Below, one piece after another: positions 17,174-25,185 of a stretch of 32,003 nt of DNA. The stretch comes from Holdemania massiliensis AP2 (GTDB taxonomy: Bacteria > Bacillota_I > Bacilli_A > Erysipelotrichales > Erysipelotrichaceae): contig NZ_HE998568.1 of assembly GCF_000327285.1 (NCBI RefSeq), forward strand, positions 313,450-345,452, read 5' to 3'. The first letter of the stretch is position 1. Each line of letters begins with the position of its first letter. The notes below the pieces were generated by a model, which did not search any database, was not told where the DNA came from, and was given only the letters and a program-made list of their open reading frames with translations. Both the position numbers and the translations under genes were made by a program.

Positions 17174-17665
17174 TTATTTAAACAGGTTGGTAATGTCTTC
17201 TGCCGGTTCCTCCGGCGTTGTCTGGTAAATACATTTCAGGCCGGTTGCGATCAGATGTTTGAAGCTTTCCACTTCCACTTCGTCGCAATAGATGTTATTG
17301 CCGTAACGCTTGCGCGGCATGCCCGGCTTCTCCGGCGCAATCCGCCCATAGTTGCCGATGTTGATGAATGGAATACCTGGGACTGCAGCCACAACCCGTT
17401 CAGCATCCTCCGGACTGTTGACCAGCATCAGAATCTTCATCGCTTCGCAGCGCGGATCCTTCAGCAAGGCAATCGCGTCATCAACGCTGCGGATAGCGGT
17501 CTTAATTCCGGCCGGCGCCGCCATTTTCAAGCTTTTTTGGATAATTGGACTGTTGGCGGCCGCATCATTGCCAACGACGATGTGATCGACGCCGGTATGC
17601 CGTGACCATTTGATGGCGATCTGACCGTGAATCAGCCGCTCGTCGATACGAAACATTTTGATCAT
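17174..17665 (-). CDS. PTS system mannose/fructose/sorbose-family IIB component
   Basis: A 163-residue cytosolic subunit that passes phosphate from IIA to the sugar. The phospho-acceptor motif IDERLIHGQ is at residues 7-15 (His13), and the domain runs to VESFKHLIATGLKCIYQTTP. For the start, ATG 17663-17665 sits 6-7 bases after GAGGAGG. The GTG five codons upstream lies inside that ribosome site, so it is rejected. It is first in the IIB-IIC-IID order with the promoter about 135 bases upstream. No IIA gene is present nearby. Confidence 0.93.
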   Translation of the reverse strand: MIKMFRIDERLIHGQIAIKWSRHTGVDHIVVGNDAAANSPIIQKSLKMAAPAGIKTAIRSVDDAIALLKDPRCEAMKILMLVNSPEDAERVVAAVPGIPFINIGNYGRIAPEKPGMPRKRYGNNIYCDEVEVESFKHLIATGLKCIYQTTPEEPAEDITNLFK

Positions 17666-17725
17666 GAAACCCCTCCTCACGTCCTTTGAAAGTGGCGATC
17701 TTTGCCCGGACTGTTCTGCTAGCGG

Positions 17726-17762
17726 AAATCCGGAAAAAGTCCTGTAGACTTTCTGCGGATTT
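17726..17762 (-). other. Long hairpin in the 5' leader of the PTS operon
   Basis: On the minus strand the leader RNA can form a two-part stem: AAATCCG pairs with CGGATTT (7 bp), then a 3x3 internal loop, then AAAGTC pairs with GACTTT (6 bp) around a 5-base loop. It starts about 60 bases before the IIB ATG. It lacks a good U-tract, so it is not a standard terminator. It may be a stability or protein-binding element. Confidence 0.45.
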
Positions 17763-17796
17763 GTTGAAATAAGCGCGCGTTTATCTTTACACTTGG

Positions 17797-17812
17797 ATTA
17801 TAAGCGCTTTCA
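17797..17812 (-). promoter_or_regulatory. PTS operon -10 box with overlapping cre-like site
   Basis: The minus strand has TATAAT (17797-17802). Overlapping it is TGAAAGCGCTTATA (17799-17812), which matches 13 of 14 positions of the CcpA cre consensus TGWAANCGNTNWCA. The -35 position (AGGTAA) is poor, as expected for an activator-dependent promoter. Together this predicts glucose repression plus activation by the neighbouring PRD regulator. Confidence 0.6.
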
Positions 17813-17841
17813 GTGTGAATTACCTCATGGAAAATAAGGAT

Positions 17842-17872
17842 AAAAAAAGGGCAATGTTCGTCATTTGCCCTT
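17842..17872 (-). terminator. Terminator after the PRD regulator gene (minus strand)
   Basis: An 8-bp stem AAGGGCAA / TTGCCCTT with a 10-base loop, followed on the minus strand by a run of T. It lies 35 bases after the regulator stop and separates it from the PTS promoter. Confidence 0.85.
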
Positions 17873-17906
17873 GATCAGAGGTAATTTTTTTCGCATTGTT
17901 TAATTT

Positions 17907-19910
17907 TTATGAGTCGATGAGATTCCCGCCGGCCTGCAGACACAGCTTGACCGTATTGATTAACAAGCTCAGATCCTGGGTTTTCAACAGATTGTCAATC
18001 TCCTGCTGGTTGACCGCCAGCTGATGGGCCGCCTGTTCAAGAAACCGCAAACTTTGCAGCCCCGATGCAAAATCGGCCGTCACATAGATGAGATAGCGGA
18101 TCTCTTTCTTTTCCCAGGCTCCAGGTTTGGCCAGACGGTAGATTTCAAAACTGTTGCGGCGGGTGTATTGGCGGCTTTGGACGATGATGACCGTCTGATG
18201 CACAACGCGGAAATCCCGCACCCGTGTCAGTTCCTCCTCCATTTTCTGCACGGCGTAATAATCCCGGCCGTTTTTATAGCTGATCAAATGGATAAAGGCT
18301 TCCTTGCCGTCATAAAGAAATTCTGGATAAAAACTGGCCGTATCCCATCCAAACTGATCAAGAATCGGCTGCAGCTGATAGCCGTCCATCACCACCTGAT
18401 TAAAAAACTGATTGAGCTCACCGGAATCCGGGATCTGATTGATCACCAAATAGGGAATCGTATAGCGGTAGCTGTAGGAAGGAAAGTTCAGCAGCAGGCA
18501 GTCATAGTCTTCCTGGTTGAGCCCGCGGACTTCATAGAATTCATAGATGTCGACCGTTTCAAACCAACGATCACGAAACCGCCGGAAAAGCCGGTTGCGG
18601 ATAATTTCCGAAGCCACCCGGCCATTGCGGCTGCAAATCAGAACCCGGCGTTTTTTATAAGGGTAAGGAACGCCGTCGATCAGGGCAAAGAAGCGCACCG
18701 CAAGCATGTTGATTTCCATATCGGGGATCGGAACGTCCAGCTGCTTTTCCAAAATCTGGGCAGCACTAACCGCCAGTGCTTCGCTCACTGGGGAATAACG
18801 GATTCCGTTGTTGTCGACATGGGAGCCGAGAATCGGATAACGGAAATTCAAGGAATCACAGAATAACAGCGGAATCAAACCGGGAATCATCAGCCGGTCA
18901 TAGTCAGGGAGCGCGGCAAAATCAACACCCCAGCTTGTTTTCAGGCCTTCCGCAATCTTCCCGGCCAGCTCCTTCGCCAGTTCAAAGCAGCCGGGATAGC
19001 GCTGACTCAGCTGCGGACTGTCAAGCGGATCATTCCAGCAAAGCAGCAGGGTTTCCAGCGCCAGCACCTCAGCCTCGGGCAAATCAAAGCCCGCATAGCT
19101 CGCCTGCAGCGCCGCGACGATATCCGCGGCAATCCGGGCTTCTTCAAAGGTGCGCAGATAGGCCATTTTCGCTTCTTCCATGGTGATCGTAAATCCCGCC
19201 TGAATGCGGTTGCGCATCAAAACCAGATACCAGGCGATGCGGTTGGTGTAGGTATCGCTGAGAGCGATCCCGCTTTCCCGCAGCACACGCAGAAAAATAT
19301 GCCGGATATCGTTGCGCTCGGTATCGTCAACATCAAAATACTGGACATATTCGTCATAGTTCAGAAAGGAGATCGCTTTGTAGTAATGGATCTCGTAGAG
19401 TTCCAGCATGCACAGCCGGCGCTGGAATTCATCGCCGATCACCTTGACGCCGTATTTCGGCCGGGAGCGCAGTGTCAGGCCAAAGGCCTCCAGACATTGC
19501 CGGACATCCCGCAGCTGACTTTGCAGCGTGCGGCGGGATAAAAACAACTGATCGGAGATCGCGTCAAAGGTCAGATAATTCTGCGCGACGATCAGCCGGC
19601 GGACGATATCGTTGGTCCGGGTAACTGTTTCACTCTTGGTGTAATTCATCGTGCTGAAACGGATTTGAAGCTGTTCCCGGACCGGCTCGTACAGCTGGGG
19701 TTCAAGCACCTGCAGCTGATAGCCCTTGCCCTTGCGGGTCAGAATTTCAACGCCGCTGGCCATCGCCAGTTCGCGCAGCTCGGCCATATCGTTTTTTACC
19801 GTCCGTTCGCTGACCCCCGCCATTGCGGCTAACTGCCGGGCCTTCAACGGCTGATCGCTGTTGTCCAGAAGATAGAGCATTAACAACAGCCGGTTCTTGA
19901 CTACCGCCAT
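17907..19910 (-). CDS. MtlR/LicR-like multidomain PRD transcriptional regulator
   Basis: A 667-residue PTS-responsive activator or antiterminator-type regulator. The domain order read from sequence is an N-terminal HTH (residues about 5-55, ARQLAAMAGVSERTVKNDMAELR), a second Mga-like HTH (LTFDAISDQLFLSRRTLQSQLRDVR), two PRD-like helical regions (about 190-290 and 305-410), an EIIB-like domain with a Cys at its start (RVLICSRNGRVAS, about 430-520), and an EIIA-like C-terminus. ATG 19908-19910 has GGGGG 7 bases upstream; the open frame to 19952 starts with TTG and is not used. It lies just before the PTS genes and is the likely regulator. Canonical PRD histidines are not obvious. Confidence 0.88.
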   Translation of the reverse strand: MAVVKNRLLLMLYLLDNSDQPLKARQLAAMAGVSERTVKNDMAELRELAMASGVEILTRKGKGYQLQVLEPQLYEPVREQLQIRFSTMNYTKSETVTRTNDIVRRLIVAQNYLTFDAISDQLFLSRRTLQSQLRDVRQCLEAFGLTLRSRPKYGVKVIGDEFQRRLCMLELYEIHYYKAISFLNYDEYVQYFDVDDTERNDIRHIFLRVLRESGIALSDTYTNRIAWYLVLMRNRIQAGFTITMEEAKMAYLRTFEEARIAADIVAALQASYAGFDLPEAEVLALETLLLCWNDPLDSPQLSQRYPGCFELAKELAGKIAEGLKTSWGVDFAALPDYDRLMIPGLIPLLFCDSLNFRYPILGSHVDNNGIRYSPVSEALAVSAAQILEKQLDVPIPDMEINMLAVRFFALIDGVPYPYKKRRVLICSRNGRVASEIIRNRLFRRFRDRWFETVDIYEFYEVRGLNQEDYDCLLLNFPSYSYRYTIPYLVINQIPDSGELNQFFNQVVMDGYQLQPILDQFGWDTASFYPEFLYDGKEAFIHLISYKNGRDYYAVQKMEEELTRVRDFRVVHQTVIIVQSRQYTRRNSFEIYRLAKPGAWEKKEIRYLIYVTADFASGLQSLRFLEQAAHQLAVNQQEIDNLLKTQDLSLLINTVKLCLQAGGNLIDS

Positions 19911-19952
19911 CCTATTTCCCCCTTTATTGGCAAACGTGCTGCCGTTGATCAA

Positions 19953-21344
19953 TCAACCTTCTACGGCCGTTTGATCCGCCGCCGCTTCACGCTGTTTCAC
20001 CGTCATCTCATGCAGCACGCTGAGCTGCAGCGGGATCGCCAGGATGAAGCTGCACACATCGGCAATCGGCTGGGCAATTTCAACGCCCTGAATCCCGATC
20101 AAAGCCGGCAAAAGCAGCACCGCCGGAATAAAGAACAATCCCTGCCGCGACATCGCCAATAGCGAAGCCCTGAACGATTTCCCAATCGTCTGCAGCATCA
20201 TGTTGCAAACCGTAATCCAGCCGCATAACGGGAAGGTCAAACATTGCCAGCGCAAAGCCTGCGTCCCAATCGCGATGACCTGCGGATCGTTTTTGGAAAA
20301 CAGCTGAATCACCTGCGGGGCAAAAAGATACCCTGTCACCGACAACAGGATCAGAATCACCGTCGCGACTTTGACGCAGAACCAGAAGCCTTCCTTTACC
20401 CGGTCATACAAAAACGCGCCGTAGTTGAAGCCGCATACCGGCTGAAATCCCTGGCCGAAGCCGGTCACCACCGAAGCCGCCAGATTCATCACGCGCCCAA
20501 CTACCGACATCGCCGCAATCGCCGCGTCGCCATACGGCCCGGCCATCAGGTTCAGACAGATCGTCGCCACGCTGCCTAAGCCCTGCCGGCACAGCGACGG
20601 CATGCCGCCGTTGATGATCTGTGAATAGTAATATTTGGAGAACGTGATGTTGCGCAGGCGAATCCGCAGATTGCCGCCCTGCGTCGTTCCTCTTAAAAGC
20701 AAAACAAAGCCGACCAGCTGACTGATGATCGTCGCCAGCGCTGCCCCGCTGACACCCATGTCAAAAACGAAGATGAACAGCGGATCCAGCGCGATGTTCA
20801 GTACTGCTCCGGAAGCGATCCCGATCATCGCATAGAAGGCGCTGCCCTGAAACCGCAGCTGATTGTTCAAGACCAGCGAAGCTGTCATATACGGTGCGCC
20901 GATCAGGATTAAGCGCAGGTACTGACGGGCATACGGCAGAATGGTTTCCGTCGCGCCTAAAATCCGGCACAGCGGATCGATGAAGATCTCACCCAGCACC
21001 AGAATGACTGTGCCTAGCATCAAGGCTGTGAAAAAGCCGGTGGCCGCCATCTGCTGGGCTTCGTCAAACCGATGCTGGCCCATCTTGCGGGAGATGAAAT
21101 TCCCTGATCCGTGACCGCAGAAAAAGCCGAACGCCTGGATGATCGCCATTAACGCAAATGAAACGCCAACCGCCGCGGTCGCGCTGGTTCCGATCCGGGC
21201 GACGAAGAATGTATCGGCCATGTTGTAAAAAGAGGTGACCAACATACTGATAATCGTCGGCACCGCCAGGCGGCAAATCAGACTGGACACTGGTTTTTCC
21301 GTCATTGTTTTATATTTTTCTTCCTGTGATTCAAGTTTCCCCAT
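19953..21344 (-). CDS. MATE family multidrug/sodium antiporter
   Basis: A 463-residue membrane transporter with about 12 helices, starting after a short soluble N-terminus with ISMLVTSFYNMADTFFVARIGTSATAAVGVSFAL, the typical first-helix pair of the MATE (NorM/DinF) family. Later signatures are GHGSGNFISRKMG and GFGQGFQPVCGFNYGA. The ATG has GAGGAG 7 bases upstream. It is divergent from the LysR gene with a palindrome between. The PRD regulator follows 42 bases after its stop on the same strand, so the two may share a transcript, although the functions look unrelated. Confidence 0.93.
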   Translation of the reverse strand: MGKLESQEEKYKTMTEKPVSSLICRLAVPTIISMLVTSFYNMADTFFVARIGTSATAAVGVSFALMAIIQAFGFFCGHGSGNFISRKMGQHRFDEAQQMAATGFFTALMLGTVILVLGEIFIDPLCRILGATETILPYARQYLRLILIGAPYMTASLVLNNQLRFQGSAFYAMIGIASGAVLNIALDPLFIFVFDMGVSGAALATIISQLVGFVLLLRGTTQGGNLRIRLRNITFSKYYYSQIINGGMPSLCRQGLGSVATICLNLMAGPYGDAAIAAMSVVGRVMNLAASVVTGFGQGFQPVCGFNYGAFLYDRVKEGFWFCVKVATVILILLSVTGYLFAPQVIQLFSKNDPQVIAIGTQALRWQCLTFPLCGWITVCNMMLQTIGKSFRASLLAMSRQGLFFIPAVLLLPALIGIQGVEIAQPIADVCSFILAIPLQLSVLHEMTVKQREAAADQTAVEG

Positions 21345-21382
21345 ACTTTTCTCCTCTTCTTGTAAGTTTTTCTGACTGTCTT

Positions 21383-21411
21383 ATTGTATAATGGAATTCA
21401 GGATTCCACAA
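21383..21411 (-). promoter_or_regulatory. Promoter of the MATE gene
   Basis: On the minus strand, TTGTGG (21406-21411) and TACAAT (21383-21388) are separated by exactly 17 bases, ending 39 bases before the MATE ATG. Confidence 0.55.
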
Positions 21412-21427
21412 ATTCATTCATTTTATA

Positions 21428-21454
21428 ATGATTATTACTTGATGTAATAATCAT
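21428..21454. promoter_or_regulatory. Perfect palindrome, candidate LysR operator
   Basis: An 11-bp perfect inverted repeat ATGATTATTAC / GTAATAATCAT with a 5-base centre TTGAT. It contains the LysR-type core T-N11-A (TTAC-N5-GTAA, 21435-21447). It overlaps a plus-strand TATAAT (21424-21429), 24 bases before the LysR ATG, and lies just upstream of the MATE -35 box. This suits autorepression and control of the divergent transporter. Confidence 0.65.
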
Positions 21455-21478
21455 AAAACAAGCGAAAGGAACAAGCGT

Positions 21479-22402
21479 ATGGATTTTAAAGAATTGACGT
21501 ATGTCTTAGCCTTAGCCCGCAATGAAAGCATCACCAAGGCAGCTCAGGAATTGTATTTAACCCAGCCGGCTCTGACACGCTTTCTGCAGCGGTTGGAAAG
21601 CAGTGTGGGGCAGCCGTTGTTTTGTCGTCTGGGCAACCGGCTGGTTCCGACCTACGCGGGCGAAAAGTATATCGAACGAGCTCAGGAAATCTTATTTCTG
21701 AAAAAACAGCTGGATGAGGAAATGCAGGATATCGCTCAGAATCACCGCGGACAGCTGCGCATCGGGCTTTCAATCTTCCGCAGCTTTTCTCTGCTGCCCA
21801 AGGTTCTTCCGGCCTTTACTCAGCGGTATCCGCACGTCAAGCTGATCATAGAGGAAAAGGATCCGCCAAAGCTGGAGGAAAACTTAATCCGGGGCGAACT
21901 GGATCTGGCTTTCTTTTCCCTGCCAGTGCGCCGCCGCGAGCTGGTGACGGAAATCATCCGCATTGAAGAGCTGATGTTGCTGCTGCCGCCGCAGGATCCG
22001 CTGATCAATCAAGCCGAGCCCCGGCCAGGCTGCCGTTATCCTTGGCTGGATCTCAGCTTGTTGAAAGACCGGCTGTTCATCCTGCAGAAAAAGGATCAGC
22101 GCACCCGTCAGATAACCGATCAGTTATTTCATGATTACAACATGACGCCCAACGTCATTTTGGAAATTCAGAATATCGACGTTTCCATGGCGCTCACCGT
22201 CGCTGGTTATGGTTGTTCCTTCACTCGGGATATTCACGCGGTAGAGCTGCAGGCTTACCAGCCTGCCCCGCGTTGTTTTTCTGTCGGCCGCGAGCGGACG
22301 TTGACGCACTATGCCGCGGCTTACCGCAAAGGCGTGTACCTGCCGGATTATGCCCGGGGGTTCATTGATCTGGTGCGGGGACAGCTGAGCGAAAAGGAAT
22401 GA
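21479..22402 (+). CDS. LysR family transcriptional regulator
   Basis: A 307-residue regulator. Residues 1-60 are the LysR winged HTH (MDFKELTYVLALARNESITKAAQELYLTQPALTRFLQRLE). Residues about 90-300 are the periplasmic-binding-protein-like effector domain, starting GQLRIGLSIFRSFSLLPKVLPAF. The ATG has GAAAGGAACAAGC upstream. It is divergent from the MATE transporter across a 134-base gap with a perfect palindrome, the usual layout for a LysR regulator and its target. The effector is unknown. Confidence 0.93.
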   Translation: MDFKELTYVLALARNESITKAAQELYLTQPALTRFLQRLESSVGQPLFCRLGNRLVPTYAGEKYIERAQEILFLKKQLDEEMQDIAQNHRGQLRIGLSIFRSFSLLPKVLPAFTQRYPHVKLIIEEKDPPKLEENLIRGELDLAFFSLPVRRRELVTEIIRIEELMLLLPPQDPLINQAEPRPGCRYPWLDLSLLKDRLFILQKKDQRTRQITDQLFHDYNMTPNVILEIQNIDVSMALTVAGYGCSFTRDIHAVELQAYQPAPRCFSVGRERTLTHYAAAYRKGVYLPDYARGFIDLVRGQLSEKE

Positions 22403-22436
22403 TGCCCTGCTTATTTTCTACACCCGGCTTTTGAGA

Positions 22437-23729
22437 TCAGAGTAAGTCAATGGTTTTTCGAGCCAGATATAGGGGAAGATTGATCATTTTACCATCTTTT
22501 CTATATCCGCGCTTAGAGTAACGAATCGCATATTCAGGTTGATGTTCAGCAATGTACCTCTTAAACGAAGGTGCAGACTTGTCTTCTCCCCCTTTTACCT
22601 CAACAGGAATAATTTCCGTTCCATATTGAAGCGCAAAATCAATCTCACTGTTCTTATCCGAAAAGTAACGCGGCTCAACCCCAAATTGTCCCTTCAGCTG
22701 CTGCAAGACAAAATTCTCGGTTAAGGGTCCCTTAAACTGGTAGTCTGCTTTCAGCAGAATGGCACTGTTGTCAATCCCTGCCATCTGTTTAAGAAGTCCT
22801 GTATCAAACACAAAAAGTTTAAATTGATCCAGCCTATCAAACGCAGTTAAAGGATGCTCCATTTTCGAGACATTGTAAACCCGATTCAACATACCTGCTG
22901 ATACAAGCCATTCGATCGCTTTTTCAAAGTCCCGTGCTCTGCCTCCTTGACGGACAGCTCCATACATAAACTTTTCATTTGACTTCGCTAGCTGCGAAAC
23001 AATGCTGCGAAAAACCATGAGAATCCGGCCGCTGTTAACCTTGCCATTGTGCTTTGAAAAGTCATTTTCATAAACTTCGATCAACTCTTTTTGGATCTGG
23101 CTTATTCTAGCAGGATCCTTATATTTTATCCATGAAGAAACGCATTCCGGCATTCCGCCGATGATGAGATAATCATTGTAGGCTTCAAGTAAACGATGAT
23201 GGAATATTTCTTCGATCTGTTGATTCTTTTGAATATTACTGTAATAGGCATAAAGCGCAGGATCAGTGGCTTCAAGGAACTCATCAAAAGCAAGCGGATT
23301 TATTTCCAGCAGATTCACCATGCCAACCGGATAAGACTTTGGCTGGGCTAAAAGTGTGCCAAGCAGACTGCCAGCTGCAATGACGTGATATTCATTCGCT
23401 TTTTCTTTGAAATATTTGAGTGTATTCAAGGCTTCCGGACATTCCTGAATCTCATCAAAGATAATCAAAGTTTCAGCTGGAAGTATTTTCTTATTCGCTA
23501 TTAAAGATAATAGTTCAATGATGCGATGGGGATTTTTATTCATCTCAAAGATAGATTTTAAGTCATCTTCTTCGTCAAAGTTAAAGTAGACATAGTTCTG
23601 GTAGCAGCTTTGACCAAATTCTCTCATCAGCCATGTCTTTCCCGCCTGCCGCGCTCCTTTCAATACCATCGGTTTGCGCTCCTCACTGGCTTTCCAGTTT
23701 ATTAAATCTTGTAATGCATTTCTTTTCAT
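22437..23729 (-). CDS. AAA_14/DUF4143 family ATP-binding protein
   Basis: A 430-residue protein of the widespread AAA_14 plus DUF4143 family. It has Walker A GARQAGKT at residues 25-32, Walker B LIIFDEIQECPEAL near 90, then AAGSLLG, and a C-terminal DUF4143 region with ENFVLQQL and the nuclease-like EIDFALQYGTEIIPVEVKGG motif (D-x(n)-E-V-K). The function is unknown; the E-V-K motif suggests a degenerate restriction-like fold. The start is ATG 23727-23729 with GGTGA upstream and a family-typical N-terminus; ATG 23742-23744 is possible but abuts the only GAAGG. It marks the left edge of the AT-rich region, and a decayed second copy lies downstream of its 5' end. Confidence 0.88.
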   Translation of the reverse strand: MKRNALQDLINWKASEERKPMVLKGARQAGKTWLMREFGQSCYQNYVYFNFDEEDDLKSIFEMNKNPHRIIELLSLIANKKILPAETLIIFDEIQECPEALNTLKYFKEKANEYHVIAAGSLLGTLLAQPKSYPVGMVNLLEINPLAFDEFLEATDPALYAYYSNIQKNQQIEEIFHHRLLEAYNDYLIIGGMPECVSSWIKYKDPARISQIQKELIEVYENDFSKHNGKVNSGRILMVFRSIVSQLAKSNEKFMYGAVRQGGRARDFEKAIEWLVSAGMLNRVYNVSKMEHPLTAFDRLDQFKLFVFDTGLLKQMAGIDNSAILLKADYQFKGPLTENFVLQQLKGQFGVEPRYFSDKNSEIDFALQYGTEIIPVEVKGGEDKSAPSFKRYIAEHQPEYAIRYSKRGYRKDGKMINLPLYLARKTIDLL

Positions 23730-23967
23730 AATTTGAATCACCATCCTTCTTTATGGTCCATAATTAGTTTAACACATTTTTCTGAGATTTCATTAATAGA
23801 ATCACACATTTTTCTTATTGTTTATATGAAAACAAAACACATTTTTCATCATTTGGTTATCATTATAAAAAGAACCCTCTTTCATTTGGCTGTACAAACT
23901 TCAAAGGTTCACTTTAATTCTACCGCGACAATAAAATTATAGGTATGTGTACATAAATTCTAATTAT
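23730..23967. other. AT-rich gap upstream of the AAA_14 ATPase
   Basis: No gene supported. A 69-codon plus-strand ORF here is low-complexity with no ribosome site. The region ends in the decayed ATPase fragment and probably holds the promoter of the intact ATPase gene, though no good box pair was found. Confidence 0.4.
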
Positions 23968-24072
23968 TGGACAATTTAAGGCTTTCGGACATTCCAGGAT
24001 GTTTATTCCTCTCATAGATAGATTTTGAATCCTCTTCCTCATTCGATCTAAAATAAGCATGACTTGATTAGG
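23968..24072 (-). pseudogene. Decayed fragment of a second AAA_14/DUF4143 ATPase gene
   Basis: The plus-strand text around 23978-24000 (AAGGCTTTCGGACATTCCAG) matches the intact ATPase gene near 23427-23447 (AAGGCTTCCGGACATTCCTG). The text at 24000-24070 (TTTATTC.TCTCA.AGATAGATTTT, then TC.TCTTC.TC) matches the intact gene near 23535-23600. Roughly 90 bases between these blocks, around the Walker B region, are deleted. It has no open frame. This is a remnant of a paralogous copy in the same orientation. Confidence 0.75.
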
Positions 24073-24097
24073 GTTGCTCATAAAAATCCGCTACTGT

Positions 24098-24730
24098 TCA
24101 TTTTATATCCAAATCATAGATAGAAACGATGCAGTCAACTAAATCCTGGGTTATTTCGATATTATCATAATATCGAAAAACCACAGCTCTATTTCCAGAA
24201 AGCAAATATATCGTATTATTTGGATTCCCATAGGCGGATAGTTCAATGTCAAAAGTCAAACTGGAATAAGCCATTTCTGATTTCCACTGATCAGCATCTA
24301 GTTCATTCATATCTTCAAGGTAATTTTTAAGATCCTTTAATCGAAAAGAATTTTGATTAACACTGATTCCCATCTCGCGAAGATATCCAATGACTGGATT
24401 AATCTCTTCTTGATAATCAACCACATTAATATTCAATCTGATATTGTAATTTGTATCCGGATCCACTCCCCGAAGAATACATTCATAACGTTGATTACCC
24501 AGTCCATCAATCCAACTACGTTCCCTTTCTACAATTTCATCCATCAAACCAAAATCTGAAAGAGGAATTACCTGTGGTGATTCTTCACTGAAAGACTGAT
24601 TCTGGGTAATTGAAGTAAAACCGTATGTCGCTAGAATAAATAACAAAAAACACAGGGGAGCCACCGTCAGATTGCGAACTTGATAATAAGACCATCCATG
24701 ATTATAAAAGAATTCTCTAACTCTTTTCAC
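24098..24730 (-). CDS. Membrane-anchored hypothetical protein
   Basis: A 210-residue protein with a basic N-terminus, one membrane segment at about residues 22-42 (LTVAPLCFLLFILATYGF), and a 165-residue soluble region probably outside the cell. No lipobox and no recognised domain. The soluble part contains VERERSWIDGLGNQRYECILRG and a strand-rich end. The start is GTG 24728-24730 with GGGAG 8 bases upstream. It lies downstream of the toxin locus on the same strand. Whether it belongs to that system is unknown. Confidence 0.6.
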   Translation of the reverse strand: MKRVREFFYNHGWSYYQVRNLTVAPLCFLLFILATYGFTSITQNQSFSEESPQVIPLSDFGLMDEIVERERSWIDGLGNQRYECILRGVDPDTNYNIRLNINVVDYQEEINPVIGYLREMGISVNQNSFRLKDLKNYLEDMNELDADQWKSEMAYSSLTFDIELSAYGNPNNTIYLLSGNRAVVFRYYDNIEITQDLVDCIVSIYDLDIK

Positions 24731-24967
24731 ACTTCATTCTCCCTATTTGATTATGGATAATAATTCCCATCCTATATTAAGGAAACCTCTAAACATTATT
24801 TAAATTTACAAACTACCTTAAACTTATATCACATGAAGATAATTTTTAGAAAATTAACTCTTTAGTGATATATAATTTATCATTCTTTTCTAAACAATTG
24901 TAAATTGATTTCAACGTTTTTTTATGTTCACTAAATACTTTAAACCAATATAGGAAATTCAAGTTTA
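24731..24967. other. AT-rich intergenic region
   Basis: No gene, repeat or RNA recognised. It is strongly AT-rich and lies between the membrane-anchored protein and the decayed iron-sulfur gene fragment. Confidence 0.4.
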
Positions 24968-25161
24968 ATGGATACAAAAACCCAAAGATGGAGATCTATT
25001 ATCTCACAGAAACATGCAGCCCAGGCTGCGGGAATAGGTACGATAGTAAGAAATACTCAACTTATAACACCTGAATTTGGAAGTATGGTGTGGCTGGGAT
25101 GTGTTTAACAGAATTGGAACTTCAACCTGATGAATTAAAAGAAAACATCTGCAACAACTGT
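24968..25161 (+). pseudogene. Fragment of an epoxyqueuosine reductase-like 4Fe-4S protein
   Basis: The plus strand reads SQKHAAQAAGIGTIVRNTQLITPEFG followed by SMVWLG. This matches the highly conserved HAA-AGLG-IG-N-LLITP-YGSRVRLG segment of QueG-like double-cluster ferredoxin proteins. The frame then breaks at a T-run (25104-25106). One extra T would continue it as CVLTELELQPDELKENICNNC, again as in the family (LTD-ELEPD before the first cysteines). The cysteine cluster itself is not recognisable further on. Only the middle of the gene survives, and it lies on the strand opposite to the surrounding toxin genes. Confidence 0.7.
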
Positions 25162-25185
25162 AAAATTTTATCTGAAGACAAAACA

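Noticed and set aside
18024..18866. 280-codon plus-strand ORF opposite the PRD regulator
   Set aside because: Antisense shadow with no start signal; the regulator has clear domains on the minus strand.
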